The notes under the pieces were generated by a model. The model saw only the letters and a program-made list of their open reading frames with translations. It was not told where the DNA came from and made no database searches. Position numbers and translations under genes: made by a program. From an uncultured Paracoccaceae bacterium (GTDB lineage: Bacteria > Pseudomonadota > Alphaproteobacteria > Rhodobacterales > Rhodobacteraceae): DNA of 12,408 nucleotides. Positions 1 to 7,157 of this stretch are shown here, in pieces. The DNA is taken from contig CALEZJ010000100.1 of assembly GCA_937927885.1 (NCBI GenBank), positions 1 to 12,408 of the forward strand, given 5' to 3'. Positions within the stretch are counted from its first letter, which is position 1, and each line of letters opens with the position of its first letter.

Positions 1-197
1 GTCATGTTCTGCATCACCACGGTGCCGCCCAGGATTGCCTCGGCATGCGGGGTGACGGCGCGCATCACCACATCGGTCGACCCGCCGGCCCCCCACTGGA
101 TGATGCCCTGAATTTCGCGGGCGGGATAGCTTTGCGCCAGGGCGCCGGTCACGCCAAGGCTCAGCGCCGCAACGGCGCCCATAAGGATATGTCGCAT
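1..197 (-). CDS. TctC/Bug-family substrate-binding protein of a tripartite tricarboxylate transporter (N-terminal part)
   Basis: Seen: an ATG at 197-195 opens a frame that runs off the left edge, giving 65 complete codons. Residues 1-21 form a signal peptide (hydrophobic core, cleavage after ALA). The mature start SYPAREIQGIIQWGAGGSTD has the conserved beginning of TctC/Bug proteins: the YPxR motif, first beta strand, then the AGGSTD loop that contacts the ligand carboxylate. A strong ribosome site GGGAGGA (208-202) fixes the start. Known: these periplasmic proteins deliver carboxylates to the TctA/TctB membrane complex, but the substrate cannot be read from sequence. Context: the gene lies 126 bp downstream of a lysR gene on the same strand, with its own promoter in the gap. 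That promoter shares an operator with the flavoenzyme promoter. The tctAB genes would be expected outside the window. Confidence 0.88.
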   Translation of the reverse strand, partial: MRHILMGAVAALSLGVTGALAQSYPAREIQGIIQWGAGGSTDVVMRAVTPHAEAILGGTVVMQNM

Positions 198-201
198 GGT
201 G

Positions 202-208
202 TCCTCCC
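202..208 (-). promoter_or_regulatory. Ribosome binding site of the tctC-like gene
   Basis: GGGAGGA on the minus strand lies 4 nt before the ATG at 197. It decides the start of the partial binding-protein gene. Confidence 0.75.
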
Positions 209-254
209 AGATCACGGAATACGGCGCCCCTCCACGGGCTGGCCGTCGGCGTTT

Positions 255-283
255 ACTATCCTGTCACATGCCCATAACGTCAA
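255..283 (-). promoter_or_regulatory. Predicted promoter of the tctC-like gene
   Basis: On the minus strand, TTGACG (283-278), a 17-nt spacer, then GATAGT (260-255). The -35 matches the sigma-70 consensus at 5 of 6 positions in the usual alignment and the -10 at 4 of 6. The predicted transcript start is near 248, about 50 nt before the ATG. The -35 box lies inside the 11-mer TAACGTCAAAT (275-285), which recurs perfectly, in opposite orientation, at 1289-1299 before the flavoenzyme gene. Confidence 0.6.
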
Positions 284-304
284 ATATCAATTTCGCGGCG
301 CCGT

Positions 305-318
305 GAACATCATGTTAA
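305..318. promoter_or_regulatory. Candidate LysR-protein operator upstream of the tctC-like gene
   Basis: GAACATCATGTTAA contains the perfect inverted repeat AACAT-C-ATGTT (centre 311). It lies between the lysR stop codon (324-326) and the tctC promoter. Its centre is 28 bp upstream of the outer edge of the -35 box, about -63 from the predicted transcript start. LysR-type proteins usually place their recognition site near -65. It differs at two positions from the 14-mer at 1257-1270. Confidence 0.6.
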
Positions 319-323
319 GATGA

Positions 324-1235
324 TCAGCCCGCCAGCGTCCGTTCCGCCCGGGTCAGTTCGCGGCGGAACTGCTGGATGGTGTAATCGGCAAAGCCGGACA
401 GCACGCGGCCTTTCTTCTGCACGGCATAGACGGTCAGCGCCTGTGCCCCGGCCAGCGGGCGGCGCACGAGGCCGGGCAGATAGACCTCGGCGACCGAAAA
501 CCCGTCGATCACCGCCACCCCCAGTCCGTGACGCACCAGACTGACCAGCGTCTGCGCGAACCGTCCGCGCATCGCGTGGCGCATCGGGACCCCGGCGGCG
601 CGAAACGGCGCCTCCATCAGGGCGCCGTAAGGGTCGGCGGGGTCGATGCCGATCAGGGGTTCGTCGGCCAGATCCTGCACGCTGACCTGGCTGCGGGCGG
701 CCAGCGGATGCCCCTCGGGCAGGATGACCACGATCGGCCCCTTGGCCAGCGCCTCGCATTCGACGGCGGGATTGTGGATGAACGAGGACATGATGACGAA
801 CTCGCCGCGTTCCAGCAGCAGATAGTCGATGGTCTCCTCGATCTTCAGGATGTTGAGGTCGATGAACAGGTCGGGATACTGCGCGCGCACGGTCTTGATC
901 GCGCGCGCCGCGATGAACTGCGCCACCGACGGCGCCGAGGCAAAGGCCAGCGCCGCGTCGGCCCCCTTTTTCAGCGATCCGATCGAGCTTTGCAGGTTCT
1001 CCACACCCCGGTAGACCTCGCGGATCTGGTCAAAGACCTTCGACGCCTCGACCGAGGGCACGAACAGCCCCGCGCGGCGTTCGAACAGGCGGATGCCCAG
1101 CGTTTCCTCGGTGTGCTTGATCAGGCGGCTGATCCCGGGGGCCGAGACATTGAGGAATTCGGCCGCGCCGCTGATCGTCCCGCGCAGCATGACGGCACGG
1201 ATGACCTCGATCTGGCGCAGGGTGATTTCGGACAT
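324..1235 (-). CDS. LysR-type transcriptional regulator
   Basis: A 303-aa protein, the usual length for the family. Residues about 4-60 form the winged helix-turn-helix (LRQIEVIRAVMLRGTISGAA, then SAPGISRLIKHTEE and LGIRLFERR). Residues about 90-295 form the effector-binding domain. The frame is open to 1457, but the extra 74 residues are proline-rich and run back over the divergent promoter. The ATG at 1235 is preceded by GGAGGT (1245-1240) and begins with the family-typical MSEITLRQIEVIRAV, so it is chosen. The gene is divergent from the flavoenzyme operon and followed by the tctC-like gene. Near-identical operators occur on both sides, and one lies only about 22 bp before this start, so autoregulation is likely. 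Inference: it senses a substrate or intermediate of the adjacent pathway and activates both targets. Confidence 0.93.
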   Translation of the reverse strand: MSEITLRQIEVIRAVMLRGTISGAAEFLNVSAPGISRLIKHTEETLGIRLFERRAGLFVPSVEASKVFDQIREVYRGVENLQSSIGSLKKGADAALAFASAPSVAQFIAARAIKTVRAQYPDLFIDLNILKIEETIDYLLLERGEFVIMSSFIHNPAVECEALAKGPIVVILPEGHPLAARSQVSVQDLADEPLIGIDPADPYGALMEAPFRAAGVPMRHAMRGRFAQTLVSLVRHGLGVAVIDGFSVAEVYLPGLVRRPLAGAQALTVYAVQKKGRVLSGFADYTIQQFRRELTRAERTLAG

Positions 1236-1239
1236 CGGG

Positions 1240-1245
1240 ACCTCC
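1240..1245 (-). promoter_or_regulatory. Ribosome binding site of lysR
   Basis: GGAGGT on the minus strand lies 4 nt before the ATG at 1235. It supports this start over the in-frame upstream starts at 1262 and 1457. Confidence 0.75.
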
Positions 1246-1256
1246 GACGGCCAGTG

Positions 1257-1270
1257 TAACATCAGGTTAA
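1257..1270. promoter_or_regulatory. Candidate LysR-protein operator in the lysR/flavoenzyme divergent region
   Basis: TAACATCAGGTTAA is an interrupted palindrome (TAAC-N5-GTTA) and fits the T-N11-A pattern of LysR-type sites (T1257, A1269). Its centre at 1263 is 28 bp upstream of the -35 box at 1291, exactly as for the copy at 305-318. It also sits just upstream of the lysR ribosome site, so bound protein could repress lysR while activating the flavoenzyme operon. Confidence 0.65.
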
Positions 1271-1290
1271 CGGCAGGTCCAACTAAGCAT

Positions 1291-1319
1291 TTGACGTTAG
1301 GCCGCCCCGCGCTGTTTCT
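1291..1319 (+). promoter_or_regulatory. Predicted activator-dependent promoter of the flavoenzyme operon
   Basis: TTGACG (1291-1296) lies within the shared 11-mer ATTTGACGTTA (1289-1299), the exact reverse complement of 275-285. A 17-nt spacer leads to GTTTCT (1314-1319), a poor -10 box. A good -35 with a weak -10 and an upstream operator fits a promoter that needs the LysR protein. The exact -10 is uncertain. Confidence 0.45.
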
Positions 1320-1342
1320 GGGACCGGGCGAAGGGGGCTGGA

Positions 1343-3001
1343 ATGGATCTGATCGTGGTGGGTTCAGGCGCCGGGGGCATGGCGGCGGCGGTGACGGCGG
1401 CGGCGCGGGGTCTGAAGGTGCTGGTGCTGGAGCGCGCGCCGGTGTTGGGCGGGACAACCGCCTGGTCGGGCGGCTGGATCTGGGCGCCGGGCAATCCGGT
1501 CTGCGCGCGGGGCGGAACTGTCGAGGAACCGGGCGCGGCGCGCGCCTATCTGGCGGCGGTCACGGGCAACCATTTCGACGCGGCGCGGGTCGATGCCTTT
1601 CTGGCGGCGGCGCCCCGGATGGTGGCGTTCTTCGAGTCGGAAACCGCGCTCGGCTTCGAAGGGGGGCTGCTCATCCCCGATACCTATGGCCAGATGCCGG
1701 GTGCGGGCCAGGGTGGGCGGTCGGTCATCGCGCAGCCCTATGACGGGCGCGCGCTGGGATCGGCCATTTCCCTGCTGCGCCCCCCGCTGCGCGAGACCAG
1801 TTTCAAGGGCATGACCATTCAGGCCGGGGCGGATCTGCGGGCCTTCCTGACCATGATGCGCTCGCCTCGCGCGTTCTGGCATGTGACGCGGCGGGTTCTG
1901 CTGCATGTCCGCGATCTGGCGCTGCATGGCCGGGGGATGGACCTGCGCAACGGCAACGCGCTGATCGCGCGGCTGATGCGCTCGGCGCTGGACCGGGGGG
2001 TGGAGCTGCGGGTGAACGCCCCGGTCGCGGGCCTGCTGCGCGAGGGCGCGGCGGTGGCGGGGGTGGTGCTGGCGGATGGCAGTGAAATCCGCGCGCGCAC
2101 CGTGGTGCTGGCAACCGGGGGCTATCCGCAGGACGGCGTGCGGCGGGCAGGCAGTTTCGCGCGCGACGCCGAGCACCTGACGCTGGCCGTGCCCGAGGCC
2201 GACGGCGCCGGGCTACGCATGGCCGAAGCTTTGGGCGCGCAGGTGGTGCAAACTCTCGCCAGTCCCGCCGCGCTGTGTCCGGTGTCGCGGGTGGTCTGGC
2301 CGGACGGGGCGACGGGCGTGTTTCCCCATATCATCGAACGCGGCAAGCCCGGGGTGATCGGGGTGCTGGCCTCGGGCGCGCGGTTTTGCAACGAGGGGCT
2401 GGGCTATCATGATTATGTCACCGCGATGCAGGCGGCGGTGCCGGATGGCGAACCTGCGGCAAGCTGGCTGATCTGCGATCACCGCTTTCTGCGCCGCTAC
2501 GGGCTGGGCATCGTGCGCCCCGCGCCGGTGCCCTTTGGCGGCTGGCTACGCTCGGGCTATCTGAAACGGGGGCGAACCGTGGCCGAACTGGCGCGGGCCT
2601 GCGGCATCGACCCCGCCGGGCTGGAGCGCACGCTGGCACGTTGGAACGCGGGCGCCGCCGACGGCGAGGATTCCGACTTTGGCCGGGGCACGACCGCCTA
2701 CATGCGCCTTCAGGGCGATCCAGACCACCGGCCCAACCCCTGCGTGGCGCCGATCCGGCAGGCGCCCTTTTACGCCGTGCAGGTGGTGCCGGGCAGTTTC
2801 GGCACCTTCGCGGGTCTGGCGACCGACGCGCAGGCGCGGGTGCTGGGGGCGGATGGCGCCCCGATCCCGGGGCTTTACGCAGCGGGGACCGATGCGGCCA
2901 GCCCCTTTGGCGGGTTCTACCCGGCCGGGGGGATCAATCTGGGGCCGGCGATGACGTTTGGCTATCTCGCGGGCCTGCATGCCGCGGGGGTCTCGGCATG
3001 A
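1343..3001 (+). CDS. FAD-dependent dehydrogenase/reductase, fumarate reductase/3-ketosteroid dehydrogenase superfamily
   Basis: A 552-aa protein. The N-terminal Rossmann motif is GSGAGGMAA (7-15), with E30 ending the second strand to bind the FAD ribose, followed by GGTTAWSGGWIW (36-47). The FAD domain resumes at VVLATGGYPQD. The C-terminus from about residue 510 reads GLYAAGTDAASPFGGFYPAG, then a GPAMTFGYLAG helix. This closely follows the layout of 3-ketosteroid delta-1-dehydrogenases, including a YP pair (526-527) where those enzymes carry a catalytic Tyr. Known: the superfamily adds or removes hydrogen across a C-C bond next to a carbonyl or carboxylate. Inference: it oxidises or reduces the substrate imported by the TctC system; a steroid substrate is not implied. 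AAGGGGG (1331-1337) lies 5 nt before the ATG. The gene is first in a two-gene operon; its TGA overlaps the next ATG. Confidence 0.9.
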   Translation: MDLIVVGSGAGGMAAAVTAAARGLKVLVLERAPVLGGTTAWSGGWIWAPGNPVCARGGTVEEPGAARAYLAAVTGNHFDAARVDAFLAAAPRMVAFFESETALGFEGGLLIPDTYGQMPGAGQGGRSVIAQPYDGRALGSAISLLRPPLRETSFKGMTIQAGADLRAFLTMMRSPRAFWHVTRRVLLHVRDLALHGRGMDLRNGNALIARLMRSALDRGVELRVNAPVAGLLREGAAVAGVVLADGSEIRARTVVLATGGYPQDGVRRAGSFARDAEHLTLAVPEADGAGLRMAEALGAQVVQTLASPAALCPVSRVVWPDGATGVFPHIIERGKPGVIGVLASGARFCNEGLGYHDYVTAMQAAVPDGEPAASWLICDHRFLRRYGLGIVRPAPVPFGGWLRSGYLKRGRTVAELARACGIDPAGLERTLARWNAGAADGEDSDFGRGTTAYMRLQGDPDHRPNPCVAPIRQAPFYAVQVVPGSFGTFAGLATDAQARVLGADGAPIPGLYAAGTDAASPFGGFYPAGGINLGPAMTFGYLAGLHAAGVSA

Positions 3002-3798
3002 GCCGCCTCTTGTCCGTCGCGCATCTCAGCGCGATCGACCTGCCGCCGCCCGCGCTGATCCGCGCCGCGGCGGGGGCGGGGTTCGACGCGGTCGGGTTGC
3101 GGCTGATCCGGGTGACGCCCACGACCCCGGGCTATCCCCTGATGCAGGACCCCGCCGCGCTGGCCGAAACCCGTGCGGCACTGCGCGAGACGGGCCTGCG
3201 CGTGCACGACATCGAATTCGTCAAGCTGACCCCGGGGATCGACCTGGACGCGCTGGAGGGGTTTCTGGACACCGGCGCCGATCTGGGCGCCGCGCAGGTG
3301 ATCTGCGCGCCCTATGACCCGGACCTGTCGCGCCTTGCCGACACGCTGGCCGATTTCGCCACCCGCGCGCGGTCGCGGGGGTTGGGATTGGTGCTGGAGT
3401 TCTTTCCCTGGACCGAGGTGCCCGATCTCGCTACCGCCCTCGGGGTGACCGAGGGCAGCGGCGCCGGGGTTCTGGCGGATGCGCTGCATTTCGACCGTTC
3501 CGGCTCGTCGCTGGACCTTTTGGCCGCCACCGATCCCGCGCGCCTGCCTTTCGCGCATCTGTGCGACGCCCTCGTGCATCCGCCCTACGCGACCGAGGAC
3601 CTGCTGCATGCGGCACGGGCCGAACGCCTGCCCCCGGGCGAGGGCCAGATCGACCTGCGCGCCTTTCTGCGCGCCCTGCCGCCCGGTGTGCCGCTGGGGC
3701 TGGAGGTGCCGATGACCCGGCTGGCCGCGACCCATGGCAGCGCGGCCGTGCTGGCGCGGATCGCGTCGGCGACGCGGGCGCTGCTGGCCGGGCTCTGA
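2998..3798 (+). CDS. Sugar-phosphate isomerase/epimerase-like TIM-barrel protein
   Basis: A 266-aa protein of the xylose isomerase-like/AP endonuclease 2 TIM-barrel superfamily. Strand-end residues sit where the family binds its divalent metal: E134 in VLEFFPW, D161 and H164 in LADALHFD, H187 in FAHLCD, and E236 in GLEVPM. Family members include isomerases, epimerases, inosose dehydratase and 3-dehydroshikimate dehydratase. The sequence alone does not choose among these. The ATG overlaps the flavoenzyme stop in ATGA (2998-3001), so translation is probably coupled and the two enzymes should act in one pathway. A plausible but unproven scheme is that the flavoenzyme creates a keto or enone group and this enzyme then isomerises or dehydrates the product. 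Confidence 0.88.
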   Translation: MSRLLSVAHLSAIDLPPPALIRAAAGAGFDAVGLRLIRVTPTTPGYPLMQDPAALAETRAALRETGLRVHDIEFVKLTPGIDLDALEGFLDTGADLGAAQVICAPYDPDLSRLADTLADFATRARSRGLGLVLEFFPWTEVPDLATALGVTEGSGAGVLADALHFDRSGSSLDLLAATDPARLPFAHLCDALVHPPYATEDLLHAARAERLPPGEGQIDLRAFLRALPPGVPLGLEVPMTRLAATHGSAAVLARIASATRALLAGL

Positions 3799-3806
3799 CC
3801 CCAAGG

Positions 3807-3858
3807 CTTGCCCGAAGTGCCCGCGCCGCGTAGGCAGGAGAAGGGCAAGGAGCGGCGC
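3807..3858 (+). promoter_or_regulatory. Two interleaved inverted repeats around the glycosyltransferase ribosome site
   Basis: CTTGCCC (3807-3813) can pair with GGGCAAG (3843-3849), and GCGCCGC (3823-3829) with GCGGCGC (3852-3858). Both are perfect 7-bp arms and they are interleaved, so they would form either a pseudoknot or two competing hairpins. The first stem takes up part of the Shine-Dalgarno AAGGAG (3847-3852). Such arms arise easily in GC-rich DNA, so a regulatory role is only a possibility. Confidence 0.25.
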
Positions 3859-3860
3859 GG

Positions 3861-4649
3861 ATGCAGGATCAGGTGGCGGTGACGGTGCTGATGCCGGTGC
3901 ACAATGCGGCGGCGACGCTGCGCGATGCCGTTGGCTCGGTGCGCGGGCAAAGCCGGGGCGACTGGGAACTGATCCTGATCGACGATGCCTCGACCGACGG
4001 ATCGGGGGCGCTGGCGCAGGACCTGGCGGGCGAGGACGGCCGTATCCGTCTGCTGACCCTGCCGCACAATCAGGGCGCGGCGGCGGCGCGCAACCACGGG
4101 CTGGCGCTGGCGCGGGGGCGCTATATCGCCTTTCTGGATGCCGATGACCTCTGGCATCCCGAGAAGCTGGCGCGGCAACTGGATTTCCTGGCGCGCACCG
4201 GCGCCGCGCTGTCCTTCACCGGCTATTCGCGGGTGGCGGCGGACGGGCGGCGGATTGCCTCGGTGCAGGTGCCGGACGCCGTGGACCACGCAACGCTGCT
4301 GCGGCGCAACCTGCTGGGGTGCCTGACCGTGATCTATGACAGCGCCCGCTGCGGCCCTGTGCCGATGCCCGGGCTGCGGCGCCAGCACGATTTCGCGCTG
4401 TGGCTGGATCTGACCCGGCGCTTTGGCCCGGCGCGCGGGTTGAATCAGGATCTGGCGACCTACCGCGTCGCGCCCGGGTCGCTGTCCGGCAGTCGGCTGG
4501 CAGCGGCGCGTGACCTGTGGCGGGTCTACCGGCAGTGCGAGGGGCTGTCGTTTCTGCGGACCCTTGGCTATTTCGGCGGCTATCTGGCCTTTGCGCTGCG
4601 CCACCGGCTGATCCAGCGGCCGGACTCCCGCCGCGACGCCGCGCGCTGA
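3861..4649 (+). CDS. Family 2 (GT-A fold) glycosyltransferase
   Basis: A 262-aa protein. It opens with VTVLMPVHNAAATLRDAVGS, the GT2 nucleotide-binding strand and helix. DDAS is at 41-44 and the metal/nucleotide-binding DXD motif is FLDADD (91-96). RQHDFALWLDL (174-184) is the acceptor-side ED/HD-W motif seen in small polysaccharide GT2 enzymes. No membrane domain is obvious; a mildly hydrophobic C-terminal stretch (232-247) could associate with the membrane. Known: GT2 enzymes add one sugar from a nucleotide donor to a growing glycan. Donor and acceptor are not identifiable here. AAGGAG (3847-3852) sets the start. The gene follows the catabolic operon by 62 bp but by function belongs with the capsule genes. 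It converges on kpsT with only 13 bp between the stops and no clear terminator. Confidence 0.9.
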   Translation: MQDQVAVTVLMPVHNAAATLRDAVGSVRGQSRGDWELILIDDASTDGSGALAQDLAGEDGRIRLLTLPHNQGAAAARNHGLALARGRYIAFLDADDLWHPEKLARQLDFLARTGAALSFTGYSRVAADGRRIASVQVPDAVDHATLLRRNLLGCLTVIYDSARCGPVPMPGLRRQHDFALWLDLTRRFGPARGLNQDLATYRVAPGSLSGSRLAAARDLWRVYRQCEGLSFLRTLGYFGGYLAFALRHRLIQRPDSRRDAAR

Positions 4650-4662
4650 CCGAACTGCCCGT

Positions 4663-5361
4663 TCAGTCGTCGTCCTCGCCGTCATCCTCGGCGCGTTCGC
4701 CCAGCGTACGAAACAGCGAGGCCTCGTGATGCGCGATGGCGTCCTCGATGTCGTCGTACCAATAGAGATGCCCGTTCTCCAGCACCGCGCCCACGGTGCA
4801 CAGCCGCCGCAGCTTGGCCATGGAATGCGAGACCATGATGGCGCCGCTTTCGCGCAGGCGCTCGCGGAACACCCGCGTGCTCTTGGTCTTGAACACGGCA
4901 TCGCCGACGCTGGTCACCTCGTCGACCAGATAGGTGTCGAAACGGATCCCCATGGACACGCCAAACGAGAGCCGCGAGCGCATGCCCGAGGAATAGGTGC
5001 GAAACGGCATGTGGAAACTGGAGCCCAGTTCGGCGAAATCCTCGACGAAATCGGTCAGTTCGTCGGTGTCGACGCCATAGACCCGCGCGACAAAGCGCAC
5101 GTTCTGCGCCCCCGTCAGTTCGCCATGGAAGCTGCCGCGAAACCCGACCGGCCACGAGATCGTGCCATCGGACCAGATCGTGCCGCTGTCGGGCTCCTGC
5201 GTGCCCGCGATCAGCGACATCATCGTCGACTTGCCCGCGCCATTGCGCCCCAGAAGTCCGACGCAGACCCCGGAGGGTATGGTCAGCGTGAGGTCGTCGA
5301 CGATCACCCGCTTTGACCCGCGCACGACAAAGGACTTGCAGAGGTTCTGAAACCGGATCAC
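4663..5361 (-). CDS. kpsT: Capsular polysaccharide ABC transporter ATP-binding protein (KpsT/CtrD type)
   Basis: A 232-aa nucleotide-binding subunit. Walker A is GRNGAGKST (38-46), the signature is YSSGMRSRL (123-131), Walker B is TYLVDEV (143-149), and the switch histidine is H179 in MVSHS. The region [20 protein letters not shown] (74-93) is the KpsT-type replacement of a normal Q-loop stretch, so this is a polysaccharide exporter ATPase rather than a generic one. It powers glycan export with KpsM. The start codon is GTG (5361-5359). The ribosome site AGGAG (5375-5371) overlaps the kpsE stop TAG (5376-5374), giving a 12-bp gene spacing and likely coupled translation. The protein ends in a strongly acidic tail (about residues 222-232). 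Its permease partner lies on the opposite strand beyond kpsE. Confidence 0.94.
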   Translation of the reverse strand: MIRFQNLCKSFVVRGSKRVIVDDLTLTIPSGVCVGLLGRNGAGKSTMMSLIAGTQEPDSGTIWSDGTISWPVGFRGSFHGELTGAQNVRFVARVYGVDTDELTDFVEDFAELGSSFHMPFRTYSSGMRSRLSFGVSMGIRFDTYLVDEVTSVGDAVFKTKSTRVFRERLRESGAIMVSHSMAKLRRLCTVGAVLENGHLYWYDDIEDAIAHHEASLFRTLGERAEDDGEDDD

Positions 5362-5373
5362 GGGGCCGGTCTC

Positions 5374-7061
5374 CTAGCGGCGATCCCGGATGCTGTAATA
5401 GACCAGCACGCCCACGGTCCAGGACAGCAACAGGAACAGCGTCAACCCGGCCAGCAGCAGGCCCCGTTCGGGGTAGCGCGCGCTTTCGGCGAGGGTCGGC
5501 GCGATATGCGCGGCGAGATAGCGCGAGGTGCGCTGGGCCTCGGCCACCGCCATGTCATAGCCCAGCAGGGCGGACCCATAGGCCTGTTCGGCGAATTCGC
5601 GGTCGACGTTCAGGCGTTCGAACTCGCCCAGCAGGGTGGCATAATCGTCCCCCCCGGCCCCGCCTGCCCCGACACCAAAGCGCGAGCGCTCTTCGGCGAT
5701 GCGGCTGCCGATGACCTCGATGCGGCGCTCCAGCTGGGTCACGCGGGGGTCCTGCTCGCGCGCAGTTTCGCGCAGCAGGTCGAGGTCGATCATCGCGCTG
5801 GCCAACTGGGCCTGCAGCGTGTTCAGCAGGCCCATCTGGCCCTGCACATTGGCCAGCGGGTCGACGATCTGGTTGCGCGAGCGGAACGAGGTCACCGCTT
5901 CGCGCGCATTGCGCAGCCGTTCCAGCGCGGCGTCCAGTTCCTCGCGCGCATAGCGCGTCGCATCGGTGCGCGCGGCTACCGACAGGTCGTTGATCCGCTC
6001 GATGCTTTCCTCGGTGATCGCCTGGGCGATGCGCTGGGCCTCGTTGGGATCAAAGGCCTGAACCCGCAGCCGCATCAGGCCGTTGCCGGGCTCGTAATAG
6101 ATATGCACCATGCGCGTCCAGTAGGACACCAGGTCCTCGATCGTCGCCTCGGGGTTGAACGAGAACACCGGGTCGGTCGCGTAGTGGCGCGAGAAAAGCC
6201 CGCGCAGGTTCAGCCGCTCGTCCAGCCGGGCCACCAGTTCCTGGCTCTGGATGAACTGATAGAGGATGTCGGTATCGGTCGAATTGGCGCCCGAGAACAC
6301 GCTGAGCCGCCCCAGGAGATCCGAACCGCCGCTGCGGCTTTCGCTGGTGCGCACCGAAAAGCTGACTTCGGAGGCATATTGGTCGGCGGCCCGGGTCCAC
6401 AGATACCACGCGCTGACCAGCACCGGCAGCGCGACCAGCAGGACAAAGCTGATGACCACGCTCCAGTGCCGCCGCCGCATGTGCGCGGCATTGGCCAGCG
6501 CGCCCACCGACGGCTGGGCCGGCATCGGCGTCGCAGGGGCCGCATCCGGTCCGATGGCCAGCATGGCATCGGACGGCGCTGCCGCCTCGGCGCGCGCGGC
6601 GCGGGCGATGGCGCGCGGGGTCGCGCGGCAAGGGGATCCTCGGGCAGCGAGGCCTCGTCTGCCACATTTCGCTCTGCCTCCTCGGCGGCGGCGCGCGCGG
6701 CGGCGCGGCGCGCACGCCGCAGGGCCCGTTGTTCGGCGACGGTCAGTGCGGCAGGCGCAGTCTGCTCCGGCGCGCGACTGGGGGCCGGGGCCCGCGCGGC
6801 ACCGGAAAACGGGGGCGTGGCATCGTTCATGGCCGCCTGCGTCTCCTTCGTTTCCCGTGCCGAGGGGACTGCGCTCAGCGAGGGCTTGGGCTTGAACGGA
6901 GCGACGCTCGCCCGCCGCACCAGGGCGGCGGGGGGCTGCGCCCCGTCTGCCGGGCGCCTGTCCCCGGCCTCGAAACTGTTTGCTCCACCGACATCCTGCA
7001 CCGCCCCGACCGAAAGACCGGGGGTTGATTCGTCGGCTGCCATCGTGTTCTGCCCGCTCAT
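5374..7061 (-). CDS. kpsE: Capsule export inner-membrane adaptor KpsE/CtrB type, with an apparent frameshift
   Basis: The C-terminal 396 codons (6564-5374) hold the whole recognisable domain. TM1 lies near VVISFVLLVALPVLVSAWYL, followed by DQYASEVSFSVRTSES and an ILYQFIQSQELVARLDERL segment typical of this family. A long coiled coil follows, then TM2 near RGLLLAGLTLFLLLSWTVGV. KpsE (polysaccharide co-polymerase class 3) spans the periplasm and links the KpsMT transporter to the outer-membrane OPX pore. Upstream, coding character continues in a different frame from ATG 7061 through EQRALRRARRAAARAAAEEA and LPEDPLAARP, then shifts by one base at CCCC (6620-6617). Restoring one C gives a 562-aa protein with about 165 extra Ala/Pro/Arg-rich residues; E. 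coli KpsE has about 380. If the break is real, translation could still start at ATG 6564. kpsT follows after 12 bp. Confidence 0.85.
6617..6620 (-). other. Probable one-base deletion (frameshift) in kpsE
   Basis: At the minus-strand run CCCC the convincing frame changes. Before it, the frame from 7061 reads EEAERNVADEASLPEDPLAA; after it, only the other frame continues into RAIARAARAEAAAPSDAM and the KpsE domain. Adding one base at the run joins the two without a stop. The exact base cannot be fixed, since both frames are open for some distance. Confidence 0.65.
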
Positions 7062-7157
7062 TCGCCTGTTCTCTTGCGATCCGGGCTGCCGTTGCGCGGC
7101 GGCCGGATCGGGTCATCGCGCCGCATCCTGCCACAGAACTGGCCGGGCGGGAAGGAT

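Noticed and set aside
1236..1457. Upstream extension of the LysR protein by 74 residues
   Set aside because: The extension is proline/arginine-rich and covers the divergent promoter and the flavoenzyme start. GGAGGT directly before ATG 1235 and family alignment support the shorter protein.
4650..4662. Terminator between the convergent glycosyltransferase and kpsT genes
   Set aside because: Only 13 bp lie between the stops and only a weak GAAC/GTTC pairing is present, with no T tract.
3585..4901. 438-codon minus-strand frame over the TIM-barrel, glycosyltransferase and kpsT genes
   Set aside because: It crosses three well-supported genes on both strands and has low-complexity antisense composition.
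6600..6640. Programmed -1 ribosomal frameshift in kpsE
   Set aside because: No X XXY YYZ slippery sequence occurs at the junction, and re-pairing after slippage would be poor; a base deletion is simpler.
6565..7134. N-terminal 190 codons of the 586-codon frame as the true KpsE start
   Set aside because: This part is rich in Arg, Gly and Cys with no family character, while the neighbouring frame shows normal codon bias over the same bases.
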